DNA of 64,000 nt from Thiosocius teredinicola (GTDB lineage: Bacteria > Pseudomonadota > Gammaproteobacteria > Chromatiales > Chromatiaceae). Positions 56,237 to 64,000 of this stretch are shown one piece after another (within the stretch, counting starts at the first letter, position 1; every line of letters starts with the position of its first letter). The DNA lies in assembly GCF_002009425.1 (NCBI RefSeq), contig NZ_CP019936.1, positions 3,645,297 through 3,709,296 of the forward strand, given 5' to 3'. The notes under the pieces were generated by a model. It made no database searches and had not been told where the DNA came from. It saw only the letters and a program-made list of their open reading frames with translations. The position numbers and the translations under genes were made by a program.

Positions 56237-56656
56237 CTATCGCGTCAGCGCGTCGGTAGGACCAGACGGCGCATCGGTAGGCCCTGACGAAGTCGCCGGG
56301 GTCGAGCGATTGTTCGAGCCATCGTCGTCGGTGTCGGCCCAACCCGCACCCAAGGCGTAATCGACCGCACTGCGACCGAAGTTCCAACCCAGCGACGCCT
56401 CTACGTAATGGTTGTCGCCGAGGTAAGCCGCACCAATCGTCGGTCGAAACGCTTTCGATGTGAACAGATACTCCACACCGATAGATCCGACTACCTCGTA
56501 TGGTTCGTCGTCGCTGAATACCTTCAACCCCAACGCAGCGCCTTCACCGAACACATAACTCAATCCCAGACCAACCGCGGCATCTGACGACATCGCGACG
56601 TTATGCATACCCAAACCAAGCACCGACACCAACAGTGCCTGCTTCAACTTCTTCAT
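56237..56656 (-). CDS. Exported protein, possibly a C-terminally altered outer-membrane barrel
   Basis: The 139-residue protein has a signal peptide (residues 1-22, ending AMSSDA) and then alternating beta-strand sequence (VGLGLSYVFGEGAALGLKVF, VEYLFTSKAFRPTIGAAYLG, VEASLGWNFG). The end, however, is low-complexity: DDDGSNNRST, then a repeated GPTDA unit. It lacks a terminal aromatic residue. A frameshift or substitution of the true C-terminus is possible. A ribosome binding site (AAGG) precedes the ATG. Confidence 0.6.
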   Translation of the reverse strand: MKKLKQALLVSVLGLGMHNVAMSSDAAVGLGLSYVFGEGAALGLKVFSDDEPYEVVGSIGVEYLFTSKAFRPTIGAAYLGDNHYVEASLGWNFGRSAVDYALGAGWADTDDDGSNNRSTPATSSGPTDAPSGPTDALTR

Positions 56657-56795
56657 CCTTATTGTCCTTCTTGTTGACTAGCGAAACACGCTGGGCGTGC
56701 ACGGCACCATGCAACTGCCGCCCAACGCGGTAGCGGCAAAGTAGCAATCGTCCGGTTGCGTCAGCCAGTACCCTTTTTTGGTAAACAAGAAGGCA

Positions 56796-57746
56796 CTAAG
56801 GCCGGATTTCAGACAGGTGGGAATCCAAGTAACGTAATACGACAGAGCGCTTTTCTCGACCACGGGTCGCCTCTGCTGTCGATTGGGCATCGTTGAACAG
56901 AAGCACCTCGGGATGTTCTTCGATCTTCAGAAAGATATTGCGCCAACGCTTGCGCACAGTTTCAACGGCGATGCATAACGCGTCGGCAATCGCATGATCG
57001 GCATAGCCCCACAGCGCCAGCGTCAGCAAACGCTTCTCGCCGAGGGACAAACCCAGCCTGGGTTCATCAGTGCGCAACAGACAGACGAAAGGATGAAACG
57101 GCATCTCCGCGAGCTTGGCCAGATCCAGCCACATCAGCTGCCTGCCGTCGCCCAACGGGTCGAATCCCATCCCCAACAGCGACTTGCGGCCCATGTCATC
57201 GTCGCCCTCCCCCAGGGGATGCAGCGCCAAACGACAATTGAACCCTCCGTGCTGCAAACGAAAGCACTGCTGCATCTCGGCGACACCTTTCTGCACCATC
57301 GGGTCGGTCGGATCACCGGGTGGTGCGAAGAAGTGCAGAAACACCAGCGCCATGCCATCGCCGTGGTTGCACCTCGCCTGCTCATCGGGGCGAAGAAAGA
57401 CGGGATCGTTTGCCAGCTCACGGGCGTACAGCCATTCAACAAGCGGCGTGCAAACCTGGCACTCGACGATTGTCTGCGCCAACTCCAACGAGATGAACCC
57501 GGTTACGGCGAATGACACAACTTGGTCGTTGCCAATGGGCCTGGTCGGCATAGATGAACCATCACCGGCATCGCTATTGAGCAGAATCACACCGCTGATT
57601 GCTTTCTCATGGAACAAGCCCGACATCAGATCAGTGAGCATATCAGCATCAATTCCGTTGCCATAGCTGTAGCGGAAGGATGGCATCAGCTCGACCAAAG
57701 TACGTGCGTCTTCGGGTCGGGCGAGGCGTTTGAGGATCAGGGACAT
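56796..57746 (-). CDS. LuxR-type HTH regulator with an uncharacterised N-terminal domain
   Basis: The 316-residue protein ends in a helix-turn-helix of the GerE/LuxR type (LGEKRLLTLALWGYADHAIADALCIAVETVRKRWRNIFLKI, residues ~230-270). The N-terminal 220 residues are not an autoinducer-binding, PAS or receiver domain. Blocks such as FKSLELAQTIVECQ-like helices and CRLALHPLG-LLGMGFDPLG could form a sensor or a GNAT-like fold; this is a guess. It is transcribed alone. Confidence 0.75.
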   Translation of the reverse strand: MSLILKRLARPEDARTLVELMPSFRYSYGNGIDADMLTDLMSGLFHEKAISGVILLNSDAGDGSSMPTRPIGNDQVVSFAVTGFISLELAQTIVECQVCTPLVEWLYARELANDPVFLRPDEQARCNHGDGMALVFLHFFAPPGDPTDPMVQKGVAEMQQCFRLQHGGFNCRLALHPLGEGDDDMGRKSLLGMGFDPLGDGRQLMWLDLAKLAEMPFHPFVCLLRTDEPRLGLSLGEKRLLTLALWGYADHAIADALCIAVETVRKRWRNIFLKIEEHPEVLLFNDAQSTAEATRGREKRSVVLRYLDSHLSEIRP

Positions 57747-57886
57747 CTTTAAAGACTGGAGTCGACAACTTCAACAATGCGTACAACTGTATCTGAAATC
57801 GACGCTGGCCTGACGATGTTCAGGCAATTGCTTCGGTTTCACCTATGAGGTTACGATTAATCTGTCGTAGCCGGCAGAGCACGCCG

Positions 57887-58117
57887 TCAGACAACAAATT
57901 CTCGGCAGCGCCTTTCGATAGCAATCTGAGCATCAAGATGCTTCTTCCGCTTGGCAGCAGACAAGTGCCGTGCACAGAAATATTCGAGCCTCCTCGGATG
58001 CGATAGCGCGTCTCGCCCGTCGGTAACGAAGCCTGCGAACTCGACCCAATGGCCACCGCCACCCGCTTCGCCTTCAGAAGCAGCACCACAGACAGCACAA
58101 CTAGCAGGTTTCACCAC
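57887..58117 (-). CDS. Small zinc-ribbon-like protein
   Basis: The 76-residue protein starts at GTG 58117 with AGAGG eight bases upstream. It has CAVCGAASEGEAGG (Cys-x2-Cys) near the start and a later FCARHLSAAKRKKHL (Cys-x2-His), which could bind one zinc. The basic tail suggests nucleic-acid or protein contact. No family is recognised. The overlapping frame 57820-58098 looks like a shadow. Confidence 0.5.
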   Translation of the reverse strand: MVKPASCAVCGAASEGEAGGGGHWVEFAGFVTDGRDALSHPRRLEYFCARHLSAAKRKKHLDAQIAIERRCREFVV

Positions 58118-58610
58118 GCATCCTCTGTTGCTATGACGCCCAACACAGGAATGACCAGCCTTGGCGCATCGTGTAGTACGGTTTTAGCGATCACAATATG
58201 CAGTATCTCAGCTTGAGAAAGGACAAGTTCAGTCGCGCCATGCATTGTCGCAATCTCGTCGTTTGATCGGTATTCCACCGGTGGAATGTGAACAACCGCC
58301 GTCGGCAACTTTCTGCAGCCAAATGCACATGTCGCCATACACTGCACGACTCAATCGCAAACCGACCGAATGCAGCTCGGCCGCTCTTTCTGCGGGTGCT
58401 AAAACACTTTGCAGCTAACCTGTCACACCCGGTCATCAGTTATCGTCTGTGGTCACCTTGCCGGACAAATCCAACCGACGGAGCCGACGCAAGGAAGCAC
58501 TCCAGCGAATCGGATACGGGACAATTATCATCTGGTACGCGCATCGTGAACTGCGGGGCGTTTGCTGGTCTACGGTGCGCGAACCTGACCGCTACCGGCA
58601 CGCCAGACAC
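58118..58610. other. Intergenic region, no gene found
   Basis: This stretch of about 490 bases holds only short overlapping frames with shadow-like composition. I can support no gene, repeat or regulatory site in it. Confidence 0.5.
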
Positions 58611-58638
58611 AAAAAAGCCCACGATCACTCGTGGGCTT
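58611..58638 (-). terminator. Intrinsic terminator of tRNA-Lys
   Basis: On the minus strand a 10-bp stem (AAGCCCACGA with TCGTGGGCTT, loop GTGA) is followed by TTTTTT. It lies 9 bases after the CCA end of tRNA-Lys. Confidence 0.9.
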
Positions 58639-58646
58639 CATGCATA

Positions 58647-58722
58647 TGGTGGGTCGTGCAGGATTCGAACCTGCGACCAATTGATTAAAAGTCAACTGCT
58701 CTACCGACTGAGCTAACGACCC
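58647..58722 (-). tRNA. tRNA-Lys (anticodon TTT)
   Basis: The minus strand forms a complete 76-nt cloverleaf. The acceptor GGGTCGT pairs with ACGACCC, the D-arm has AGCTCAGTCGGTAGAGC, the anticodon loop is CTTTTAA and the T-arm has GGTTCGAATCC. CCA is encoded. It has its own promoter and terminator. Confidence 0.97.
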
Positions 58723-58763
58723 GCATTCGGTAAGTTTCTGACAGGGCGCCAGAAAGAGGGCGC

Positions 58764-58791
58764 ATTATACAGGACAACGCGCCCTGCTCAA
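58764..58791 (-). promoter_or_regulatory. Promoter of tRNA-Lys
   Basis: On the minus strand TTGAGC (58786-58791) and TATAAT (58764-58769) are separated by 16 bases. The -10 is followed by the GC-rich discriminator GCGCCC, a mark of stringently controlled stable-RNA promoters. Confidence 0.75.
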
Positions 58792-58809
58792 CCCTCTTTG
58801 TGACCGTTG

Positions 58810-60075
58810 TCAGACAGCCTCGAGGCGTCGGAATCGCTCCGGCAGCAGCTTGAGGTCGACCAGGCCGGTGAGCAGCGCCTTACCGAAGCTGGCCTCGTCT
58901 TCGTAGACCATCTTGTAGTACTGCACCTTCATGGTCAGGGCGCTGCCGATGAAGATCGCGCCGAAGGTCAGGATCGAGCCAAGTGCCAGCGTCGAGACGC
59001 CGGTGATCGCCTGCCCTACGGTGCAGCCCATGGCCAGGGTGCCGCCGAAGCCCATCAGCACGGCGCCGATCACGTGGGTAACGGCGTCTTTCAACGAGCT
59101 GAACCACTCGATGCGGAAGCTGCGCGAGAGCAGCGCCCACAACAACGAGCCGGCGATCACGCCGAGCACCGCCATCACACCGAAGTTCAGCAGCTTGCGT
59201 TCGAAACCGCCGGCCAGGTAGCCCAGCGTCTGCCCCATCGGATTGATGAAGGTGTACGACTGCGACGCCAGCGGACGGCCCTGGGCCGGTTTGCCTTCGT
59301 TCGAGTCTGCCAGCATGTCCCACTGCGCGTAGTAGTTGGACAGCGAGACCGGGCCATCGAACGACTCGACCAGGATATTGCTGGTGAGGTACCAGGCGCC
59401 GAGCACGGCCAGACCGACGACGAAGCCGCCGAGCATGTTGTCGAAGCTGCCGCGAAAATCGACGGATTTGAATGCGAACGCCATCAGCGCCAGGCCGAGC
59501 ACCAAACCAATGACAAGGCGCCCCGTCTTCGCCCCGTCCTCACCCGCTACCAAGTAGCCGAGGTCCTGCGACTGGCCGAGATTGGCCGACAGTGGGCGGA
59601 TCCAGTCGTAGAACAACAGGCTCATCAGGGTTTGGTCCGAGCCCGGGAACGGGCTGATCATGAAGTAGGCAATCACGGCGATGATCGCGAATACGATGAT
59701 CGACTTGATGTTGCCGCCGCCGATGCGGATCAGCGTTTTGTTGCCGCAACCACTGGCCAGCGTCATGCCGATGCCGAACATCAGCCCGCCCAGGATGTTC
59801 TCGGCCCAGATCAGGTTGCCGGCACGGTACGGAGGGAAGGTTCCCGTCACGTCGACCAGGCCCATGTATTCGAGCGCGGCCACGCCGAGCATCGCGACGG
59901 CGATGGCGAACAGCCACGACCGCATGCGGCCGGTGTCGCCCATGTTCACGAGGTCGGACACGGCACCCATGGTGCAGAAATTGGTTTTGTTGACCACGGC
60001 ACCCATGATCAGGGCGATCGCGAAGGCCCCCCACAACATGGCCGACTCGGCCTGGATGAAGCTCTCGAACTGCAT
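58810..60075 (-). CDS. YeeE/YedE family sulfur-compound transporter
   Basis: The 421-residue protein has about ten membrane helices and the three conserved Cys motifs: NKTNFCTMGAVSD (residues ~29-41), LASGCGNKTLIRIG and LAMGCTVGQAITG. In the thiosulfate transporter TsuA (Spirochaeta) equivalent Cys residues relay thiosulfate through the membrane. This protein likely imports thiosulfate or another sulfur compound, which fits the soe genes; the substrate is inferred. A ribosome binding site (GGAGAGGA) precedes the ATG. Confidence 0.88.
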   Translation of the reverse strand: MQFESFIQAESAMLWGAFAIALIMGAVVNKTNFCTMGAVSDLVNMGDTGRMRSWLFAIAVAMLGVAALEYMGLVDVTGTFPPYRAGNLIWAENILGGLMFGIGMTLASGCGNKTLIRIGGGNIKSIIVFAIIAVIAYFMISPFPGSDQTLMSLLFYDWIRPLSANLGQSQDLGYLVAGEDGAKTGRLVIGLVLGLALMAFAFKSVDFRGSFDNMLGGFVVGLAVLGAWYLTSNILVESFDGPVSLSNYYAQWDMLADSNEGKPAQGRPLASQSYTFINPMGQTLGYLAGGFERKLLNFGVMAVLGVIAGSLLWALLSRSFRIEWFSSLKDAVTHVIGAVLMGFGGTLAMGCTVGQAITGVSTLALGSILTFGAIFIGSALTMKVQYYKMVYEDEASFGKALLTGLVDLKLLPERFRRLEAV

Positions 60076-60214
60076 TTCGTCCTCTCCAGAATTTCGTTCG
60101 CCAGCCTGAGGCCGGTCATTATTGAATTTCGCGCGAGAGATTACCGAATTGCGTCAATAGTGGGTAGCCCACCGTCGTCGAATCAATACCTTATTCAAAG
60201 TCGGGCTATTGAAT

Positions 60215-60898
60215 TCAGGCGCGGTAGCGGGTCGGATCCGGCACGCCGGCGGCCTCGAATCCCTCTGCCCGCAGGCGACAGGAATCGCACACGCCGCAGG
60301 CCGTACCGTCTTCATCGGCCTGGTAGCACGACACCGTCAGGCTGTAGTCGACCCCGAGGCGAGTGCCGACCTGAATGATGTCGGCCTTGCTCAGCTCGAT
60401 CAGCGGCGCATGCACCTTGAAGTGCTGACCCTCGACACCGGCCTTGGTCGCCAGGTTGGCGAGCTGTTCAAAGGCGTTGATGAAGGCCGGCCGGCAATCC
60501 GGGTAGCCGGAATAGTCGACGGCGTTCACCCCGACGAACAGGTCGGTCGAGCCGAGCACCTCGGCCCAGCCCAGCGCCAGGGCGAGAAACACCGTGTTGC
60601 GCGCCGGCACGTAGGTGACGGGGATGCCCTCGCCGCCTGCCTGCGGCACGTCGATCGATTTGTCGGTGAGGGCCGAGCCACCGATCGCATCGAGCGACAG
60701 CGGCAGAATCTTGTGCTCGGCCGCACCCAGTGCGGCCGCTACGCGCTTGGCCGCGGCCAACTCGGCATGGTGGCGCTGGCCGTAGTCCAGGCTCAGCGCA
60801 TGACAGGCGTATCCCTTGTTGCGGGCCATTGCCAGCACCGTCGCGGAGTCCAGCCCGCCCGACAGCAATATCACAGCCTTTTGCGCAGATTCGCTCAT
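60215..60898 (-). CDS. queC: 7-cyano-7-deazaguanine synthase QueC
   Basis: The 227-residue enzyme has the PP-loop ATP-binding motif [13 protein letters not shown] near the N-terminus and the zinc site at the C-terminus, [17 protein letters not shown]. It converts carboxydeazaguanine to preQ0 in queuosine biosynthesis. Its ATG overlaps the queE stop by 4 bases (60895-60898), which fixes the start. Confidence 0.96.
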   Translation of the reverse strand: MSESAQKAVILLSGGLDSATVLAMARNKGYACHALSLDYGQRHHAELAAAKRVAAALGAAEHKILPLSLDAIGGSALTDKSIDVPQAGGEGIPVTYVPARNTVFLALALGWAEVLGSTDLFVGVNAVDYSGYPDCRPAFINAFEQLANLATKAGVEGQHFKVHAPLIELSKADIIQVGTRLGVDYSLTVSCYQADEDGTACGVCDSCRLRAEGFEAAGVPDPTRYRA

Positions 60899-61536
60899 CT
60901 TCCCGGTTCGTTGCCCCACAGCAGCTTGTGCAGTTGCAGCTGGAATCTTACCGCGAGTCGATCACGCAATATCCAGTCGGCCAGTTGGGTCGGCGGCAGC
61001 GTGCCGGCCACCGGCGAGAACAGCACATCGCAGCGCCCGGTCAGCGGCCATTGTTCGACCTGTGCTTTGCTCCATTCGTAGTCGGCCTCGTCGGCGATCA
61101 CGAACTTCACCTGGTCGTGCACGGTCAGGTGATCGATATTGCTGTACAGGTTACGTTCGAGCTCGCCCGAGCTGGGGGTCTTGAGGTCCATCACGCGGCT
61201 GACGCGCGGATCCACGCCCGAGATATCCAAAGCCCCGCTGGTTTCCAGCGACACCTCGTAGCCGGCGTCACACAGCGCGCTGAGCAGCGCCGGACAATCC
61301 GCCTGGGCCAGCGGCTCACCGCCGGTCACCGTGACATGGCGCGCACCATAGCTCGCCACCTGATCGAGTATCTCGTCGAACTCGCGCCACTCGCCGCCCT
61401 TGAAGGCATACGTGGTATCGCAGTAGCCGCAACGCAGCGGGCAACCGGTGAGGCGCACGAACACGGTCGGCCAGCCGACACTGGCGCTCTCTCCCTGCAG
61501 GGAATAGAAGATTTCGGTGATGCGGAGTTTCGGCAT
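60895..61536 (-). CDS. queE: 7-carboxy-7-deazaguanine synthase QueE
   Basis: The 213-residue radical SAM enzyme has the cluster motif [14 protein letters not shown] (Cys-x3-Cys-x2-Cys), TGGEPLAQ, and a core smaller than the usual radical SAM barrel, as is normal for QueE. It forms carboxydeazaguanine from CPH4. The frame opens at GTG 61563; ATG 61536 ([16 protein letters not shown]) matches family N-termini. It lies between cpoB and queC. Confidence 0.95.
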   Translation of the reverse strand: MPKLRITEIFYSLQGESASVGWPTVFVRLTGCPLRCGYCDTTYAFKGGEWREFDEILDQVASYGARHVTVTGGEPLAQADCPALLSALCDAGYEVSLETSGALDISGVDPRVSRVMDLKTPSSGELERNLYSNIDHLTVHDQVKFVIADEADYEWSKAQVEQWPLTGRCDVLFSPVAGTLPPTQLADWILRDRLAVRFQLQLHKLLWGNEPGR

Positions 61537-61563
61537 GGTTCGAGCTGCCCGGCTGGGCAGCAC

Positions 61564-62343
61564 TCAGCCGCCGAGTTTTTTGAGCTGATCCTGTGCGAGA
61601 CCGGCCGCTGACGAGTTCGGGTGGTCACGCACTACGCGACGGTAGCTCTCGATGGCATCCGAGCGGCGACCCAGCACCTGCTGCAGGCGCCCCATCTTGA
61701 ACAAGGCACCCGGCACCTTGTTGCTGGTCGGGTAACGCTGCACCACCTGCTCGAATGCGGCCAACGCCTCTCTGTTGTTCTGCGACACATAGTGCGCCTC
61801 GCCCAGCCAATACTGCGCGTTGGGTGCGAGATCATCGTTCGGATAGCGTTGCAGGAAGGTGGTGAACGCCTGTGCCGCCTCGCGATAGCGCTTCTGCTGC
61901 GGGCTCAGCAAGGCATAGGCCGCCTGGTATTCCGCCTGGATGGCACTCGGGTCGGCATTGGAAGGAGATGACGGCGTCTGTGGCGCAGCGTAGTTGCCGC
62001 CTGTCTGCGGCGGTGGCGCGGTCGGATTTGTTGGCGGTGTGCCGGGCCCCATGGCGCCGCCCTGGTTACCGCCTTGGCCACCACTCAGGCGCTGGTCGAT
62101 ATCGAGATACAGATCGCGCTGCTTGCGCTCAAGCTGTTGCAGCTCGTACTGCAGGTTTTCGATGTCGCCGCGTAATTGACGATTCTCGCGCTCCATCGCA
62201 TCGAGCTTCAGGGTCAGCTCGGTAATCCGATCGACCCGGCGCTCGAGCAGCTCCAGACGCTGAGAAGTAGAAAGGCTTGCTGCCAGCGTTGCCGCCGGCA
62301 GCAAGCCGATCAGTCCGATAAGTAAACCGCTTATGGTACGCAT
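61564..62343 (-). CDS. cpoB: Cell division coordinator CpoB (YbgF)
   Basis: The 259-residue periplasmic protein has a signal peptide (residues 1-21), then a coiled-coil trimerisation segment (LELLERRVDRITELTLKLDAMERENRQL). A Gly/Pro-rich linker follows, then TPR repeats (YAALLSPQQKRYREAAQAF-type units and YWLGEAHYVSQNNREALAAFEQV). It links Tol-Pal function to peptidoglycan synthesis at division. It is 26 bases downstream of pal in the tol-pal operon. Confidence 0.95.
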   Translation of the reverse strand: MRTISGLLIGLIGLLPAATLAASLSTSQRLELLERRVDRITELTLKLDAMERENRQLRGDIENLQYELQQLERKQRDLYLDIDQRLSGGQGGNQGGAMGPGTPPTNPTAPPPQTGGNYAAPQTPSSPSNADPSAIQAEYQAAYALLSPQQKRYREAAQAFTTFLQRYPNDDLAPNAQYWLGEAHYVSQNNREALAAFEQVVQRYPTSNKVPGALFKMGRLQQVLGRRSDAIESYRRVVRDHPNSSAAGLAQDQLKKLGG

Positions 62344-62369
62344 AGGCGGTTATTGTACTTGGTCGGTTC

Positions 62370-62879
62370 TTAGTAGGCGAGTACAGCGCGGCGGTTTTCA
62401 GCCCACGACGTTTCGTCGTTGCCCATCGACACCGGACGCTCTTCGCCGTAGCTGACAGTGTTCAGCTGCGAGCCACTCACGCCTTCCGCCTGCAGGAAGT
62501 CTTTCACGGCATTGGCACGACGCTCGCCCAGGGCGATGTTGTACTCACGCGAACCACGCTCGTCGGCATGACCTTCAACGGTAACGCCGACCGAAGGGTT
62601 GGCGTTCAGATAGGCAGCATGGGCACGCAGCACGTCGATGAACTCGCTGCGGATCGAGCTTTGGTCGTAGTCGAAGTAAATGGTTTTGGTGTAGAGCAGG
62701 CTGTCCGGATTGTCTAACGGATTACCTGACCACGCACCACCCTGGCTGGCGCCTGAAGTTGCGGCACCATGATCTTCTACTGACGCTCCTTCGCCATCTT
62801 TTGTACCCGTACTGGAACAGCCTGCGAACAACAGCGCCGATGCGGCGATGGCCAACCAGGCCGAACTCTTGGATTTCAT
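62370..62879 (-). CDS. pal: Peptidoglycan-associated lipoprotein Pal
   Basis: The 169-residue lipoprotein has the lipobox Leu-Phe-Ala-Gly-Cys (around residue 20). The OmpA-like peptidoglycan-binding domain has VEGHADERGSREYNIALGERRANAV and the later SYGEERPVSMG. It anchors the outer membrane to the cell wall and interacts with TolB. It starts 2 bases after the tolB stop. Confidence 0.97.
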   Translation of the reverse strand: MKSKSSAWLAIAASALLFAGCSSTGTKDGEGASVEDHGAATSGASQGGAWSGNPLDNPDSLLYTKTIYFDYDQSSIRSEFIDVLRAHAAYLNANPSVGVTVEGHADERGSREYNIALGERRANAVKDFLQAEGVSGSQLNTVSYGEERPVSMGNDETSWAENRRAVLAY

Positions 62880-62881
62880 TT

Positions 62882-64000
62882 TTAACGATTCCTCTCGGTT
62901 TGTTGATAGGGTGACCAGGCCGGTTCGCGCACGTCGCCTTCTTGTAGTCGTAGACGCTGCTGCACTCGACCATCCGTCGATACAGCTGCGAGAACACCTT
63001 TGCCTCCCACCCGCGTTGCATAAATTATCATGGCGCCATTGGGAGCGAAACTTGGCGTTTCATCAAGTCGACCAGTGCTCATAACGCGAAAATCGCGCGA
63101 TTCGAGGTCCAAAAGTGCGATCTGGTACGAGCCGTTCGCCTGGGTGACCATCGTCAGCGACTTGCCGTCGGGCGCGTACGAGGCACGTGCATTGTAGTTG
63201 CCCTCGTAGGTGACGCGGCTCGCCTGACCGCCGTTGACCGGCACGCGGTAGATCTGCGGCTTGCCGCCACGATCCGAGGTAAACACGATCGATTGCCCAT
63301 CCGGCGACCACGACGGCTCGGTGTCGATCGCACCATGCCGCGTGACGCGGCGCAGGCTGCGGCGGGCGATATCCATCACGTAGATTTCCGGGTTGCCGTC
63401 TTTCGACAGCGTCATCGCCAGGTAGCGGCCATCGGGCGAGAACGCCGGCGCGCCGTTGATGCCCTTGTACGAGGTGAGCTTCTCGCGCTTGCCGGTAAAC
63501 ACCTCCTGAATCCAGATCGAAGGCTGGGTGTTTTCGAACGAGACATAGGCGATCTTGCGGCCATCGGGCGACCAGGACGGCGACATGATGGGCTCGTTCG
63601 ACGCCACGATCGGCTGCGGGCCGTAACCATCCGAGTCGGCGACGCGCAGCTCGACACGGTCCTTGCCGTTGGCGCCGCGGGTCGACGTGACATAGGCAAC
63701 GCGGGTGGCGAATGCGCCCGGTTCGCCGGTCAGCGTTTCGTAGATGATGTCGGCGATATGGTGCGCGGTGGCGCGCAGATCACGTGCCGTCGTCGGAATG
63801 CTGTAACCGGTGAGCTGTTCGCCGCGTACCACGTCGTACAGGTAGAACTTCACCATGTAACCACCGGGGCCGTTCGGTGTGGCTTCACCGATCACCAGGT
63901 ACTCGACGTTGACCGCACGCCAGTCGCGAAAGTCGACTTCGTCGCCGCGCGACGGCCGCGACAGCATCTCGTTCTCCGGCAGCGGCTTGAAGCGTCCGCT
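62882..64000 (-). CDS. tolB: Tol-Pal protein TolB (3' part; start outside the window)
   Basis: The frame is open to the window edge, so the N-terminus is missing; about 372 residues are visible. The end of the N-terminal alpha/beta domain ([28 protein letters not shown]) and the six-bladed propeller are present. Blades carry the repeat [28 protein letters not shown] and [14 protein letters not shown]. TolB is a periplasmic partner of Pal and TolA. The rest of the operon (tolQRA) should lie beyond the window. Confidence 0.95.
   Translation of the reverse strand, partial: SGRFKPLPENEMLSRPSRGDEVDFRDWRAVNVEYLVIGEATPNGPGGYMVKFYLYDVVRGEQLTGYSIPTTARDLRATAHHIADIIYETLTGEPGAFATRVAYVTSTRGANGKDRVELRVADSDGYGPQPIVASNEPIMSPSWSPDGRKIAYVSFENTQPSIWIQEVFTGKREKLTSYKGINGAPAFSPDGRYLAMTLSKDGNPEIYVMDIARRSLRRVTRHGAIDTEPSWSPDGQSIVFTSDRGGKPQIYRVPVNGGQASRVTYEGNYNARASYAPDGKSLTMVTQANGSYQIALLDLESRDFRVMSTGRLDETPSFAPNGAMIIYATRVGGKGVLAAVSTDGRVQQRLRLQEGDVREPAWSPYQQTERNR

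Noticed and set aside
58807..60378. 523-codon frame opposite YeeE/YedE
   Set aside because: It mirrors a membrane-protein gene and has no recognisable domain or start signal.
1..64000. CRISPR array, prophage or intact insertion sequence
   Set aside because: No regularly spaced direct repeats with unique spacers, no phage structural genes and no complete transposase were seen. The only tandem repeats are those at 6.4-7.2 kb, whose units are tRNA-derived.

Overview
The window looks like chromosome from a GC-rich, free-living or host-associated sulfur-oxidising gammaproteobacterium of Chromatiales type. Lineage evidence is the conserved blocks tolB-pal-cpoB-queE-queC, recA-recX-alaS-lysC-csrA-tRNA-Ser-tRNA-Arg and mutS-fdxA, plus xerD, dsbC, yajQ, yqcC and ycgN homologues. 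Lifestyle evidence is a complete SoeABC-type cytoplasmic sulfite dehydrogenase, a YeeE/YedE sulfur-compound transporter, a beta carbonic anhydrase and a FadL porin. A sucrose operon and a GH17-GT2 beta-glucan synthase suggest adaptation to changing salinity. The lineage below order level is inference.

Layout. 1-4.8 kb (+): exported proteins (a truncated large surface protein, a Gly/Pro/Tyr-rich protein, a 13-repeat ankyrin protein, a DUF192 protein). 4.9-6.3 kb: an MBL/beta-CASP nuclease-like hydrolase. 6.3-7.4 kb: two tRNA genes embedded in tandem repeats that carry tRNA fragments and short triloop palindromes. 7.4-14.4 kb (-): csrA, lysC, alaS, recX, recA, thpR, pncC. 14.5-18.2 kb: cupin, glucan synthase, small protein. 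18.3-21.3 kb (+): mutS, fdxA. 21.3-24.3 kb (-): PP2C phosphatase, dsbC, yajQ, xerD. 24.4-26.6 kb (+): yqcC, ycgN, DUF3549. 26.7-35.3 kb (-): fadL, trhP, DUF389, soeCBA. 36-43.2 kb (+): WD40 lipoprotein, then sps-spp-fruK-ams. 43.2-58.1 kb: carbonic anhydrase and an accessory stretch dominated by small exported or membrane proteins of unknown function, an EAL-HDOD protein and a LuxR-type regulator. 58.6-64 kb (-): tRNA-Lys, YeeE/YedE, queC, queE, cpoB, pal and the 3' part of tolB.

How the genes work together. Sulfur compounds could enter through YeeE/YedE, and sulfite formed in the cytoplasm would be oxidised by SoeABC with electrons passed to quinone. Sucrose would be made by SPS and SPP and broken down by amylosucrase and fructokinase. 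However, the sps reading frame is broken by about nine single-base indels while its protein motifs stay intact, and a second gene (about 44.3-45.2 kb) has one in-frame TGA where Trp is expected. Both may be base-calling errors or recent decay.

The least explained structure is the tRNA region at 6.38-7.18 kb. It holds 142-bp tandem repeats with the tail of tRNA-Arg, a 114-bp duplication with the head of tRNA-Ser, and a shared module of two short triloop hairpins separated by TTCTGC and followed by TTGTC. I found no CRISPR array, prophage or intact insertion sequence.
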